In this document: positions 16,750 to 25,144 of the stretch, piece after piece
How positions within the stretch are numbered: the stretch's first letter is position 1
How the letters are laid out: each line of letters begins with the position of its first letter
DNA from: Peribacillus simplex
Lineage (GTDB): Bacteria > Bacillota > Bacilli > Bacillales > DSM-1321
Assembly (NCBI RefSeq): GCF_900156045.1
Contig: NZ_FTMX01000001.1
Location: 496,001-560,000, forward strand
DNA length: 64,000 nucleotides
Direction of reading: 5' to 3'
Program-made: the position numbers and the translations under genes
The notes under the pieces: model-generated
What the model saw: only the letters and a program-made list of their open reading frames with translations
Told to the model about the DNA's origin: nothing
The model's database searches: none

Positions 16750-18681
16750 ATGTCAGAATTACTGAAAATATCTTTTCCTGACGGAGCGGTTAAGGAATTT
16801 GCTAAAGGCACAACAACTGAAGACATCGCTGCATCCATCAGTCCTGGTTTAAGGAAAAAATCCATTGCCGGAAAATTCAATGGTGAATTATTTGATTTGA
16901 AACGTCCGATTGAACAAGATGGTACAATCGAAATCGTCACACAGGACGCAGCGGATGCTCTTGAAGTATTGCGTCACAGTACAGCACACTTGATGGCACA
17001 AGCGATCAAACGTTTGTACAAAAACGCCAAATTCGGCGTAGGTCCGGTCATCGAGGGCGGCTTTTACTATGATATGGATCTGGAGGAATCATTGACTCCT
17101 GAAGACCTTCCATTGATTGAAAAAGAAATGAAGAAAATCGTCAACGAAAACTTGGAAGTTTCCCGCATCGAAGTGAGTCGTGATGAAGCGATTTCCCGTT
17201 TTAAGGAAATCGGCGATGAGTATAAATTGGAATTGATCGATGCGATTCCTGCCGATCAGCAGGTAACGCTTTATGAGCAGGGTGAATTCTTTGACCTTTG
17301 TCGTGGAATTCATGTTCCATCAACCGGGAAAATCAAAGAGTTCAAGCTATTGAGCATCGCTGGAGCTTACTGGAGAGGCGATAGCAAAAATAAAATGCTT
17401 CAACGAATTTACGGTACGGCTTTCTATAAAAAAGAAGATTTGGCCGAACACCTGCGTTTCCTTGAAGAAGCCAAAGAACGTGACCATCGTAAAATCGGCA
17501 AAGAATTGAACTTGTTCATGAGCTCACAGAAAGTGGGACAAGGGCTGCCGATGTGGTTGCCAAAAGGCGCGACCATCCGTCGGACAATCGAAAGATATAT
17601 CGTGGACAAGGAAGAACGTCTGGGTTATGACCATGTCTACACACCTGTAATGGGAAGCGTGGACCTTTATAAAACATCTGGACACTGGGATCATTACCAG
17701 GACGGCATGTTCCCTGTCATGGAGATGGAAAACGAACAGCTTGTCCTGCGTCCTATGAACTGTCCGCATCACATGATGGTCTATAAAAACAGTATCCACA
17801 GCTACCGCGAACTGCCAATTCGGATTGCCGAGCTAGGCTTGATGCACCGCTATGAAATGTCAGGTGCCCTTTCAGGCCTTCAGCGTGTACGTGGAATGAC
17901 ATTGAATGATGCGCACATTTTCGTCCGTCCCGACCAAATCAAAGAAGAGTTCAAGCGCGTTGTGAACCTGGTTCTGGAAGTATATAAAGATTTCGATATC
18001 AAGGATTATTCATTCCGACTGTCTTATCGCGATCCTCAGGATACAGAAAAATACTTCGATGATGATGACATGTGGGAAAAAGCACAAAGTATGTTAAAAG
18101 GCGCCATGGACGAACTTGGCCTGGATTACTTTGAAGCGGAAGGTGAAGCGGCATTCTACGGTCCTAAGCTTGATGTTCAGGTGCGTACTGCCTTAGGGAA
18201 AGATGAAACGCTTTCCACTGTCCAGCTTGATTTCTTGCTTCCTGAACGTTTTGATCTTAATTACGTCGGTGAGGACGGCAAGCAGCACCGTCCGGTTGTT
18301 ATCCACCGCGGCGTCGTTTCCACAATGGAGCGTTTTGTCGCTTACTTGATCGAAGAATACAAGGGGGCATTCCCGACTTGGCTTGCACCTATCCAAGCAC
18401 AAGTGATCCCGGTCTCACCTGAAGTGCACTTGGATTATGCGAAAGAAGTACAGGAAAAACTTAAAGCGCAAGGCATTCGTGTCGACCTGGATACACGCGA
18501 CGAGAAAATCGGTTACAAAATCCGTGAAGCGCAAATGCAAAAAATCCCGTACATGCTCGTTGTTGGAGACAATGAGGTCAAAGAAGGCAGCGTGAATGTA
18601 CGTAAATACGGTGAACAAAAATCCGAAACGATCGCTTTTGAAGATTTCGTTTCAGCTATTAAGGCGGAAGTAAGCCGTTAA
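16750..18681 (+). CDS. thrS: Threonine--tRNA ligase
   Basis: Charges tRNA-Thr. Domains in order: TGS (1-64), the N2/SAD editing domain with [10 protein letters not shown] (about 77-86) and the later CRGIH motif, the class II catalytic core with motif 1, the zinc-binding Cys in MNCPHHM, motif 2 ([26 protein letters not shown]) and motif 3 ([17 protein letters not shown]), then the anticodon-binding domain (about 535-640). Length 643 aa is standard. Translation starts at ATG after AAGGAG. Regulated by the T-box leader. A mobile-looking repeat sits between its stop codon and its terminator. Confidence 0.98.
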   Translation: MSELLKISFPDGAVKEFAKGTTTEDIAASISPGLRKKSIAGKFNGELFDLKRPIEQDGTIEIVTQDAADALEVLRHSTAHLMAQAIKRLYKNAKFGVGPVIEGGFYYDMDLEESLTPEDLPLIEKEMKKIVNENLEVSRIEVSRDEAISRFKEIGDEYKLELIDAIPADQQVTLYEQGEFFDLCRGIHVPSTGKIKEFKLLSIAGAYWRGDSKNKMLQRIYGTAFYKKEDLAEHLRFLEEAKERDHRKIGKELNLFMSSQKVGQGLPMWLPKGATIRRTIERYIVDKEERLGYDHVYTPVMGSVDLYKTSGHWDHYQDGMFPVMEMENEQLVLRPMNCPHHMMVYKNSIHSYRELPIRIAELGLMHRYEMSGALSGLQRVRGMTLNDAHIFVRPDQIKEEFKRVVNLVLEVYKDFDIKDYSFRLSYRDPQDTEKYFDDDDMWEKAQSMLKGAMDELGLDYFEAEGEAAFYGPKLDVQVRTALGKDETLSTVQLDFLLPERFDLNYVGEDGKQHRPVVIHRGVVSTMERFVAYLIEEYKGAFPTWLAPIQAQVIPVSPEVHLDYAKEVQEKLKAQGIRVDLDTRDEKIGYKIREAQMQKIPYMLVVGDNEVKEGSVNVRKYGEQKSETIAFEDFVSAIKAEVSR

Positions 18682-18687
18682 AAACAA

Positions 18688-18906
18688 GGCTCTTTTCGTA
18701 AAGATTGTTATTTTTAAAACGAAACTATTTAAGGTTGATTGGAGCGCAAGTGCGAGACTCCTGCGGGAGCAGCGGGACAGGTGAGACCCCACAGGCGTTT
18801 ACGCCGAGGAGGCTCACCGCCCGCCCCGCGGAAAGCGAGCATCTGGAGGGGAAATCAACCACACCGCTTTACTTGGAAAATAGCAACAAAGTAAGCGAAA
18901 ACAGCC
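18688..18906 (+). repeat. 219-bp MITE-like repeat, copy 1
   Basis: Near-identical to 36535-36753. Outer ends are inverted repeats: GGCTCTTTTCG on the left, and CGAAAACAGCC on the right (reverse complement GGCTGTTTTCG). An inner pair GGTTGATT/AATCAACC frames a GC-rich core that can fold back on itself (GGTGAG/CTCACC, GGCG-TTTA-CGCC). The 8 bases AAAAACAA flank both sides directly (18680-18687 and 18907-18914), as a target-site duplication would. No open frame in it is shared with a known protein. The GGCTCTT ends and 8-bp duplication recall ISL3-family elements (inference). It lies between thrS and its terminator. Confidence 0.8.
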
Positions 18907-18912
18907 AAAAAC

Positions 18913-18948
18913 AAAAAGAGGGGCACATACAGTTGTGTCCCTCTTTTT
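18913..18948 (+). terminator. Rho-independent terminator, probably of thrS
   Basis: AAAAAGAGGGGCACA pairs with TGTGTCCCTCTTTTT around TACAGT. It is displaced from thrS by the inserted repeat. Confidence 0.85.
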
Positions 18949-19014
18949 AATTAAGTCATGATAAAATGAAACCATCATGTGAAAATATGTACAGCAATGA
19001 AAAGGAGGGTCAGC

Positions 19015-19185
19015 ATGAAAAAGAAATTTTCTTATCTATTCGGACCGACATTCCTTGTCATCATCATCTTATTGTTATTGGATGATTATCGACAATATGC
19101 CATTGTCCCGGTCCTGCTTTTTTGGATAGTCCTATTTTCCTGGGACACCATCGAGAAAAAGAAAAAGGCGAAGGAAAACTCTTAG
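19015..19185 (+). CDS. Small membrane protein of unknown function (56 aa)
   Basis: I do not recognise this gene. The ATG at 19015 has a strong AAAGGAGGG 5 bases upstream. The protein starts MKKKFSYLFGP, has two hydrophobic stretches (about 8-23 and 29-43, separated by DDYRQYA), and ends in a charged KKKKAKENS tail. This suggests a two-helix hairpin in the membrane with both ends inside. An upstream in-frame ATG at 18979 lacks a ribosome site. It lies between the thrS terminator and an acetyltransferase gene 52 bases on, and may be co-transcribed with it. Confidence 0.7.
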   Translation: MKKKFSYLFGPTFLVIIILLLLDDYRQYAIVPVLLFWIVLFSWDTIEKKKKAKENS

Positions 19186-19237
19186 CATTTGATCGCTTCG
19201 CTCAGTATGGACTGTAACAAAGGGGGAGTGGGGAAAA

Positions 19238-19732
19238 ATGGAGATTAGAAAGGCTTCAAGGAAAGACGCGGATAACCTGGCTGCTCTGTTCAATCATGTC
19301 GAAGATTCCGGGTATATGCTGTACAACCCTGGGGAAAGAAAAGCGACGGGGAAACAAATGGAAAAGCAAATGGAGCAAATCGAAAAAAATCCCCTTTCCG
19401 TTTTCCTCGTTGCTGCTAGCGGCCATGAGTTGAATGGTTACCTAATTTTATTGGGCAATCAAATGGGCCGAACGAGGCATTCCGCCAAAATCGTCATCGG
19501 CATCAATGAACAGGACAGAGGAAAAGGCATCGGTACGAAGCTATTTCAGAAAATGGAGGAGAATGCACGGACAAACGAAATACGGCGCCTGGAATTGTCC
19601 GTGATCGCAAACAACGCCCCTGCGCTTTCCTTATATCGAAAGATGGGTTTTGAAAAGGAAGGAATAAAGCGGGAATCACTGTTTTTTGATGGAAAGTATC
19701 ATGATGAATATTTTTTGTCCAAATTACTTTAA
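19238..19732 (+). CDS. GNAT family N-acetyltransferase
   Basis: Acetyl-CoA-dependent N-acetyltransferase of 164 aa; acceptor unknown. The GNAT core shows VIGINEQDRGKGIGTKLFQKM (about 87-107; the acetyl-CoA loop is RGKGIG), followed by RRLELSVIANNAPALSLYRKMGFEKEGIKRESLFFDGKYHDEYFLSKLL. That tail is typical of the RimJ/RimL- or PhnO-like acetyltransferases annotated in Bacillus. Start ATG follows GGGGGAGTGGGG. It is placed between thrS and infC, where B. subtilis has other small genes. Confidence 0.88.
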   Translation: MEIRKASRKDADNLAALFNHVEDSGYMLYNPGERKATGKQMEKQMEQIEKNPLSVFLVAASGHELNGYLILLGNQMGRTRHSAKIVIGINEQDRGKGIGTKLFQKMEENARTNEIRRLELSVIANNAPALSLYRKMGFEKEGIKRESLFFDGKYHDEYFLSKLL

Positions 19733-19804
19733 AAAACGTATTGTCAAATAACTGAATGTCTGATAATATTAATTTTGTTGTGAAAAACGAATAAAATTTA
19801 GCAT

Positions 19805-19834
19805 TTGACAAGTCATCAGTGTTTATGATATATT
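19805..19834 (+). promoter_or_regulatory. Promoter of the infC operon
   Basis: TTGACA (19805-19810) and TATATT (19829-19834) with an 18-base spacer, followed by a leader of about 240 bases. Confidence 0.65.
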
Positions 19835-19840
19835 TCTAAA

Positions 19841-20079
19841 GTGAATTGAATACGTGTTTGATGAAAAGAAGAAGCACCCGCTTCTCACCTGGTTGACGCA
19901 AACAATGCAGTTAACAGGTCATGATTTGATTATTTGGATCTTTCTGAATGAGTCTATCAGTGTGGGTGCAGCATGCATCCACACTTTTTTATTATGATTA
20001 TATCCTGTAAGCGAGTTGTGAGCGTGACCGAATTTATTCAAATATTCGTATTCGCCAATATCTTTGGAGGTGGCTAACT
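19841..20079 (+). promoter_or_regulatory. L20 leader (autoregulatory) of infC-rpmI-rplT
   Basis: The long untranslated leader before infC holds a complete terminator (GTGTGGGTGCA with TGCATCCACAC and a T run, 19960-19990) and upstream sequence (about 19872-19925, including CACCTGGTTGACGC...GTTAACAGGT) able to pair in alternative ways. In B. subtilis ribosomal protein L20 binds this leader and promotes termination. The position, terminator and downstream genes match that system. The L20-binding fold itself was not modelled. Confidence 0.8.
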
Positions 20080-20595
20080 ATTAGTAAAGACGCGATGGTA
20101 AACGAGGGCATCCGAGCCCGTGAAGTTCGTCTTATTGACCAAAACGGAGAACAACTTGGAATTAAAACGAAATTCGAAGCATTGGAAATTGCCGCTCGTG
20201 TAAATCTTGATCTAGTTTTAGTTGCTGCAAATGCAAAGCCTCCGGTAGCCCGGATCATGGACTACGGAAAACACCGCTTCGAGCAGCAAAAGAAAGACAA
20301 GGAAGCACGTAAAAATCAAAAAGTCATCAGTCTGAAAGAGGTTCGTTTGAGCCCGACGATTGAAGAACATGATTTCAATACGAAGCTTCGCAACGGTATT
20401 AAATTCCTTGAAAAAGGCGATAAAGTAAAAGCTTCTATCCGATTCAAAGGACGTGCCATTACGCATAAGGAAATTGGTCAACGTGTACTCGTTCGTTTTT
20501 CTGAAGCATGTAAAGAAGTGGCTACAATCGAGCAACACCCAAAAATGGACGGGCGCAGCATGTTCATTATCTTAGCACCGAAAAACGAAAAGTAA
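20080..20595 (+). CDS. infC: Translation initiation factor IF-3
   Basis: Binds the 30S subunit, prevents premature 50S joining and checks the start codon. I start it at the rare ATT codon at 20080, not the ATG at 20095. ATT follows TTGGAGGT by about 7 bases and gives [28 protein letters not shown], which aligns with other Bacillus IF-3 proteins; IF-3 genes commonly use ATT for autoregulation because IF-3 rejects it. The N domain (1-75), linker ([16 protein letters not shown]) and C domain ([20 protein letters not shown]...) are intact. Length is 171 aa. First gene of the infC-rpmI-rplT operon. Confidence 0.96.
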   Translation: MSKDAMVNEGIRAREVRLIDQNGEQLGIKTKFEALEIAARVNLDLVLVAANAKPPVARIMDYGKHRFEQQKKDKEARKNQKVISLKEVRLSPTIEEHDFNTKLRNGIKFLEKGDKVKASIRFKGRAITHKEIGQRVLVRFSEACKEVATIEQHPKMDGRSMFIILAPKNEK

Positions 20596-20629
20596 TTGTA
20601 AAGTAATTTGTAATGAGGAGGAATACCTT

Positions 20630-20830
20630 ATGCCTAAAATGAAAACTCACCGCGGATCTGCTAAACGTTTCAAAAAGACTGGATCCGGCAAACTTAAGCG
20701 TTCTAACGCTTACACAAGCCATTTATTTGCTAACAAATCTACTAAGCAAAAGCGTAAGCTTCGCAAAGCTAGCCTTGTAAGCAAAGGTGACTTCAAACGT
20801 ATTCGTCATATGCTAGACAACATTAAATAA
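20630..20830 (+). CDS. rpmI: 50S ribosomal protein L35
   Basis: Small basic ribosomal protein of 66 aa, starting [21 protein letters not shown], the L35 signature. GAGGAGG lies upstream of the ATG. It lies 34 bases after infC and 35 before rplT in the conserved operon. Confidence 0.98.
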   Translation: MPKMKTHRGSAKRFKKTGSGKLKRSNAYTSHLFANKSTKQKRKLRKASLVSKGDFKRIRHMLDNIK

Positions 20831-20865
20831 GTTCGATTTATCGAGTTAAATAGGAGGGAAATAAC

Positions 20866-21225
20866 ATGCCACGTGTAAAAGGCGGTACTGTTACTCGCAA
20901 ACGTCGTAAAAAGGTAATAAAATTAGCTAAAGGTTACTATGGCGCGAAACATATTCTTTTCAAAGTAGCTAACCAACAAGTAATGAAGTCAGGAAACTAT
21001 GCTTTCCGTGACCGTCGTCAAAAGAAACGTGATTTCCGCAAACTTTGGATCACTCGTATCAACGCTGCAGCACGCATCAACGGTCTTTCTTACAGCCGTT
21101 TAATGCATGGTCTAAAGCTTGCTGGTATCGAAGTGAACCGCAAAATGCTTGCTGATCTTGCTGTTGCTGACGAACAAGCTTTTGCTCAATTAGCAACTGC
21201 TGCTAAACAACAATTAGACAAATAA
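20866..21225 (+). CDS. rplT: 50S ribosomal protein L20
   Basis: Early 23S rRNA-binding assembly protein and, in B. subtilis, repressor of its own operon through the leader RNA. 119 aa; starts [29 protein letters not shown], an extended basic tail, followed by the helical globular domain ending [19 protein letters not shown] precedes the ATG. Confidence 0.98.
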   Translation: MPRVKGGTVTRKRRKKVIKLAKGYYGAKHILFKVANQQVMKSGNYAFRDRRQKKRDFRKLWITRINAAARINGLSYSRLMHGLKLAGIEVNRKMLADLAVADEQAFAQLATAAKQQLDK

Positions 21226-21238
21226 GTCTGACTGATAC

Positions 21239-21269
21239 AGCCACTCTCTTTTCAAGAGGGTGGCTTTTT
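21239..21269 (+). terminator. Rho-independent terminator after rplT
   Basis: AGCCACTCTCTT pairs with AAGAGGGTGGCT around TTC, followed by TTTTT. Confidence 0.88.
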
Positions 21270-21293
21270 ACATATTTAAAGGAGGGAATGAAA

Positions 21294-21569
21294 ATGCAAG
21301 GAGTATGGTTCATTGCAGCTTATATGATCATCACGAACATCATCGGATTTGCCTTAATGGGAATCGACAAGAGGAAAGCGCGTAATGGGGAGTACCGGAT
21401 CAGCGAAAGGACACTTTGGTTTTGGGCGGTCATAGGCGGAGGGACTGGGTCCTTTTTGGGGATGAAGCAATTCCGCCATAAGACGAAGCATGCGGCTTTT
21501 AAGTGGGGCCTGCCCATATTGATGATTCTTCAGATAGCCTTATTGATCAAGATATTCATTCAATTGTAA
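21294..21569 (+). CDS. ysdA: DUF1294 membrane protein YsdA
   Basis: 91-residue membrane protein with three hydrophobic segments and the DUF1294 core MGIDKRKARNGEYRISERTLWFWAVIGGGTGSFLGMKQFRHKTKH (given only as a region, about 25-68). AAAGGAGGG lies 7 bases before the ATG at 21294; the in-frame ATG at 21288 is too close to it. The position after rplT matches ysdA of B. subtilis. Function unknown; related domains are sometimes fused to cold-shock domains in other bacteria. Confidence 0.88.
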   Translation: MQGVWFIAAYMIITNIIGFALMGIDKRKARNGEYRISERTLWFWAVIGGGTGSFLGMKQFRHKTKHAAFKWGLPILMILQIALLIKIFIQL

Positions 21570-21629
21570 TATGTAGCCCGTATAGTGTATATGCTTGTAG
21601 AAGCAGCAAAGAGTAGCTGGAGGGAGAGC

Positions 21630-22199
21630 ATGAATGATAAACTGACACTTGTGATGAGCTACGTTCAATCTGGAAGCGTGTTTGCACCGTTGATTTTTAT
21701 CACTTTTCATTTATTAAGGCAATTTTTATTCATTCCCGTCATTGTGGTTTGCATGTCTGGCGGAGTATTATTCGGGGCAGCTTTTGGAACCATCTATTCG
21801 GTAATCGGTTTGACGTTGTCCAGTATGGCCTTTTATTTCGTGATAGGCAAATTTCCGAAAACAAAGGATAGGCTGCTGCGGCTTAAGAATAAGCTGTTTG
21901 GAAATCGAAAGCTAAATAGCCGGCAAATTGCTGTACTGAGGCTAATACCATTCATACACTTTTACTTACTGTCGCTTTGCTTATTGGAATCCAATAAAGG
22001 ATTGAAAAATTATTTTTATCTATCCTTCATGACCAATCTCCCTGTAGCCTTCGTATACACGGTTTTTGGCCACTATATTGCAGATTTCAGTCCAACGCTG
22101 ATTGTCATCATTTTATTATCCTTAACCTTATTGATCTATTTATTGAGGGAGAAGCAGACGGTCGTCCCTTGGAAGGAATTTTTTCGTTCAGATGATTAA
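21630..22199 (+). CDS. VTT-domain (TVP38/TMEM64, SNARE-associated) membrane protein
   Basis: 189-residue multi-helix membrane protein. Recognisable features are the helix FAPLIFITFHLLRQFLFIPVIVVCM (region about 18-42), the glycine-rich turn SGGVLFGAAFGTIYSVIG and the VLRLIPFIHFYLLS re-entrant segment, all characteristic of VTT/DedA-related proteins (several members are lipid scramblases or transporters). GGAGGGAGA precedes the ATG. B. subtilis YtxB belongs to the same family but sits beside ytxC. Here the gene is between ysdA and ysdB, so it may be a moved orthologue or a different member. Substrate unknown. Confidence 0.8.
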   Translation: MNDKLTLVMSYVQSGSVFAPLIFITFHLLRQFLFIPVIVVCMSGGVLFGAAFGTIYSVIGLTLSSMAFYFVIGKFPKTKDRLLRLKNKLFGNRKLNSRQIAVLRLIPFIHFYLLSLCLLESNKGLKNYFYLSFMTNLPVAFVYTVFGHYIADFSPTLIVIILLSLTLLIYLLREKQTVVPWKEFFRSDD

Positions 22200-22202
22200 A
22201 AT

Positions 22203-22240
22203 AGAGCCTTGAGTCCATTTTTCTCAAGGCTCTTCATTAC
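22203..22240. terminator. Bidirectional terminator between convergent genes
   Basis: AGAGCCTTGAG and CTCAAGGCTCT form a perfect 11-bp stem. It is flanked by a moderately T-rich tail to the right and by ATTTTAAT on the complementary strand to the left. Confidence 0.7.
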
Positions 22241-22252
22241 GTTTGATTTTTT

Positions 22253-22633
22253 TCATTTTTGTAAAAACTCCTTAACCGGGCTCTTCCAATCAATGACGGC
22301 ATCCGGATATTGTTTTTTAATGGCTGCCTCGATTTTTAAGAAGTCATTTCGCTTCAAGCCTTTCAGGCCGGCCATTTTTTTAGGCCATATGAAGATGGAG
22401 ATGACCTCGAAGGAGCGATCCGTCGTCCCTAGATACTTTTCCCCTTCAAACATCACCCCATTGTACGTCAATAAAAAATTCTTTCGTATATTGGCTGTAT
22501 CGTCGAGCAGAAAGAACTTTTTCTGTTCATGTGCCAGTTCTAATTTTCTTTTCGGATTAAATAGGTATTTGATGACTGTATATATTAAGAAAATGATGAG
22601 AGCCAAAAGAATGAACCGCATGATCAATACCAT
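22253..22633 (-). CDS. ysdB: Sigma-W pathway protein YsdB-like
   Basis: 126 aa: an N-terminal transmembrane helix (about 4-22, LIMRFILLALIIFLIYTVIKYL), then a soluble domain with PKRKLELAHEQKKFFLLDDTANIRKNFLLTYNGVMFEGEKYLGTT (described by position about 27-71) and DWKSPVKEFLQK at the end. This pattern and the place after ysdA match YsdB, a sigma-W-controlled protein of unknown activity in B. subtilis. On the minus strand AAGGAGGT is 6 bases before the ATG. A 146-codon open frame on the plus strand covers the same DNA, but has no ribosome site and no family resemblance. Confidence 0.82.
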   Translation of the reverse strand: MVLIMRFILLALIIFLIYTVIKYLFNPKRKLELAHEQKKFFLLDDTANIRKNFLLTYNGVMFEGEKYLGTTDRSFEVISIFIWPKKMAGLKGLKRNDFLKIEAAIKKQYPDAVIDWKSPVKEFLQK

Positions 22634-22742
22634 GGCGCTACCTCCTTAAACAGAGTGATTCCCTTCATTTACGTATGGGTTTTTAATAAGTTTCATTTAT
22701 TTGATATAATTTAGGGGAAGACGATAGAAAGAAGTGATGAAA

Positions 22743-23231
22743 ATGAACATAAGTAAATTAATGGAAATGCAGGCAGCCTTGGACGAGCATATACAATCCA
22801 AGCATGATTTGGGTGCTGAAGATTTAGTGGAAAGAAAGATACTTGCTCTTTTAGTGGAGCTTGGAGAGCTTGCCAATGAAACTAGATGTTTTAAATTCTG
22901 GAGTCTTAAAGGCCCATCTGATAAAGAAACGATTTTGGCTGAATACGTGGATGGCATTCATTTCATTTTGTCACTCGGGATCGAACGGGGATTTGTACCG
23001 GAAGTTCCATCCGCCCTCAAGGTGGATCAGGAGGATTTGACGCTTCAATTTACGGCTATTTACGGATATATAAGTGAATTTCGCACACAGTTGACAGAGT
23101 CATCTTTCCAAAAGGTTTTTGCTGCGTATTTACATTTAGGGGAGTTGCTTGGATTTTCAGCAGTGGATGTGGAAAAAGCATATGTAAGCAAAAATGAAGT
23201 GAACTATGAAAGGCAAAAGCAAGGCTACTGA
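22743..23231 (+). CDS. Dimeric all-alpha dUTP diphosphatase family protein
   Basis: Hydrolyses dUTP to dUMP and pyrophosphate, keeping uracil out of DNA, or a close MazG-like relative. 162 aa, helical. Metal-binding acidic motifs are visible: ELGELANETRCFKFW (E-x-x-E plus the aromatic stretch) near 37-51 and EYVDGIHFILSLGIERGF near 66-83. The start at 22743 uses AAAGAAG 8 bases upstream; codons at 22734 (GTG) and 22737 (ATG) are in frame but too close to it. A TATAAT (22703-22708) lies upstream. Stands alone between ysdB and ysdC. Confidence 0.85.
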   Translation: MNISKLMEMQAALDEHIQSKHDLGAEDLVERKILALLVELGELANETRCFKFWSLKGPSDKETILAEYVDGIHFILSLGIERGFVPEVPSALKVDQEDLTLQFTAIYGYISEFRTQLTESSFQKVFAAYLHLGELLGFSAVDVEKAYVSKNEVNYERQKQGY

Positions 23232-23295
23232 TTGTTTATGCAATCGATTATCTGTATAATTATTCTTGTAATGTAATTTATAGGGAGGTATAAGG

Positions 23296-24381
23296 ATGGC
23301 TCAATTGGATGAAACGTTAAGGATGCTTGCTGACTTAACGGATGCTAAAGGAATTGCAGGAAATGAAAGTGAAGTAAGAAAAGTGATGACCGAATACATA
23401 ACACCATTTGCGGATGAAATATCGACAGATGGCCTGGGAAGTTTGATTGCCAAGAAAACGGGTGATGAAAACGGACCGAAAATCGTCGTTACAGGGCATA
23501 TGGACGAAGTCGGTTTCATGATCACCCAAATTGATGATAAAGGATTTTTGCGTTTTCAGCCGGTAGGGGGTTGGTGGTCACAGGTAATGCTGGCACAGCG
23601 CGTGACGATCGTTACAAGTAAAGGTGATCTAACTGGGATTATCGGTTCCAAGCCGCCGCATATCCTGTCAGCGGAGGCGCGGAAGAAGCCGATTGATATT
23701 AAGGATATGTTTATTGATATCGGTGCATCCAGCAAAGAAGAGGTTAAGGAATGGGGCGTCAAGCCAGGGGATATGGTTGTGCCATATTTTGAATTCACGG
23801 TCATGAATAATGAAAAGATGCTGCTGGCCAAAGCCTGGGACAATCGAATTGGCTGTGCAATCGCCATTGATGTGCTTAAACAGCTGAAAGACAGCGACCA
23901 CCCTAATGTAGTTTATGGAATTGGCGCTGTGCAAGAAGAGGTCGGCTTGCGTGGCTCCAAAACATCCACATTCAAAATTCAGCCGGATATCGGTTTTGCC
24001 GTCGATGTCGGCATTGCTGGTGATACACCGGGGATTTCCGAAAAAGAAGCGATGAGTAAGATGGGGGAAGGCCCGCAAATCGTCATCTATGACTCATCGA
24101 TGGTGGCACATAAGGGATTACGCGATTTTGTCACCGACACGGCAGATGAAATGAATATTCCTTATCAATATGAATCGATTCCAGGCGGCGGGACGGATGC
24201 CGGCTCCATCCATTTAACGGCAAATGGTGTTCCGGCACTGGCAATCACGATTGCCACACGCTACATTCATTCACACGCAGCAATGCTCCACCGGGATGAT
24301 TATGAGAATGCGGTTAAGCTAATTGTCGAGGTGATCAAACGCCTCGATCGTGAAGCGGTTGATCGGATCATTTACGAGTAA
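23296..24381 (+). CDS. ysdC: M42 family metallopeptidase YsdC
   Basis: Dinuclear-metal aminopeptidase of the M42 family (often mis-annotated as endoglucanase or glutamyl aminopeptidase); assembles into large tetrahedral particles in studied members. 361 aa. Metal and catalytic motifs: [10 protein letters not shown] (first His), AWDNRIG (bridging Asp), VQEEVGLRG (catalytic Glu pair), [10 protein letters not shown] and [20 protein letters not shown] (last His). The apical domain is inserted at about 70-165. Start ATG follows TAGGGAGG. Probably processes cytoplasmic peptides. Confidence 0.92.
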   Translation: MAQLDETLRMLADLTDAKGIAGNESEVRKVMTEYITPFADEISTDGLGSLIAKKTGDENGPKIVVTGHMDEVGFMITQIDDKGFLRFQPVGGWWSQVMLAQRVTIVTSKGDLTGIIGSKPPHILSAEARKKPIDIKDMFIDIGASSKEEVKEWGVKPGDMVVPYFEFTVMNNEKMLLAKAWDNRIGCAIAIDVLKQLKDSDHPNVVYGIGAVQEEVGLRGSKTSTFKIQPDIGFAVDVGIAGDTPGISEKEAMSKMGEGPQIVIYDSSMVAHKGLRDFVTDTADEMNIPYQYESIPGGGTDAGSIHLTANGVPALAITIATRYIHSHAAMLHRDDYENAVKLIVEVIKRLDREAVDRIIYE

Positions 24382-24392
24382 TATGGAAAGTT

Positions 24393-24432
24393 AAAAAAGG
24401 AGAGGCCTAATTAGGTTCCTCTCCTTTTTCTT
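24393..24432. terminator. Bidirectional terminator between ysdC and lutC
   Basis: AAAAAAGGAGAGG and CCTCTCCTTTTT form a long stem with T runs on both strands. Confidence 0.88.
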
Positions 24433-24442
24433 TTCCTTATTT

Positions 24443-25144
24443 CTACTTATCTTCGACGATTATATAGACCGCTTTGATGGGACCATGGACGCCGACGACA
24501 AGGTCCATTTCGATATCAGCCGAATTGCTCGGCCCTGTTATGAAGTTGATGCAGGAGGGAACGACTTCGCCCCGGGTAACTTTTGAACGGATGGCCGCAG
24601 CAGCCTGTGTCATCCGCGGAACGATGGTGCTTTTGGGAATGATGGAAACATGGCAGGAAGGAAGGAAGCTGATGGACCTGCCATGGTCCTTGTCGCTGAA
24701 CAAGACGACGGTCGCAGATTCTGCTAGTGTCATCTCACTGAATGTGATTCCGATGTTAGCATTTTCTGCTTTTTCGATATTTTCTTTCCCGGCTTGGTGA
24801 TCCCATATATGGACATCTTTTTCCTTTAAGATACCATCCAATCCATAGTCGGAAAATCGATCGTCCTTAGGGATGATCAAGGGGCCGTTTCCAAGTTCCT
24901 CGATCACCTGTTTTAAACAATGCATCACTTGCTTGGAGTCGGTGACGTGAAACTGAGTATGCACCCGTTTACATTGTTCCTCCAATTCCGCGACAAGATC
25001 ATTTGGTGTCGCATGTTTCAAAACTTCTTTTTGGGGGGCGTGCTTCCATTCCGGAACGGAGATGCCTTCCGTAATAGGAGCCCTTCCCAGGTTTTTGGCT
25101 ATATTGTTTAAAAAAGTCCCTTCATTATGGATGGTTCCATTCAT
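24443..25144 (-). CDS. lutC: Lactate utilization protein C (LUD domain)
   Basis: Third subunit of the LutABC complex that oxidises L-lactate to pyruvate in Bacillus. 233 aa with the LUD domain in the C-terminal two-thirds ([71 protein letters not shown]). The N-terminus ([21 protein letters not shown]) is the usual one. The open frame extends 29 codons upstream, but AAGGAGGG lies 8 bases before the ATG at 25144, and this start overlaps lutB by 4 bases (ATGA). Confidence 0.95.
   Translation of the reverse strand: MNGTIHNEGTFLNNIAKNLGRAPITEGISVPEWKHAPQKEVLKHATPNDLVAELEEQCKRVHTQFHVTDSKQVMHCLKQVIEELGNGPLIIPKDDRFSDYGLDGILKEKDVHIWDHQAGKENIEKAENANIGITFSEMTLAESATVVLFSDKDHGRSISFLPSCHVSIIPKSTIVPRMTQAAAAIRSKVTRGEVVPSCINFITGPSNSADIEMDLVVGVHGPIKAVYIIVEDK

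Noticed and set aside
18705-18950. Open frame of 81 codons across repeat copy 1 (and similar frames at 36386-36860 across copy 2)
   Set aside because: The frame follows the GC-rich repeat, differs in reading frame between the copies because of a one-base insertion, and has no ribosome site.
22209-22649. 146-codon plus-strand open frame over ysdB
   Set aside because: The minus-strand frame has a strong ribosome site, a membrane anchor and matches YsdB in place and sequence; the plus frame has none of these.
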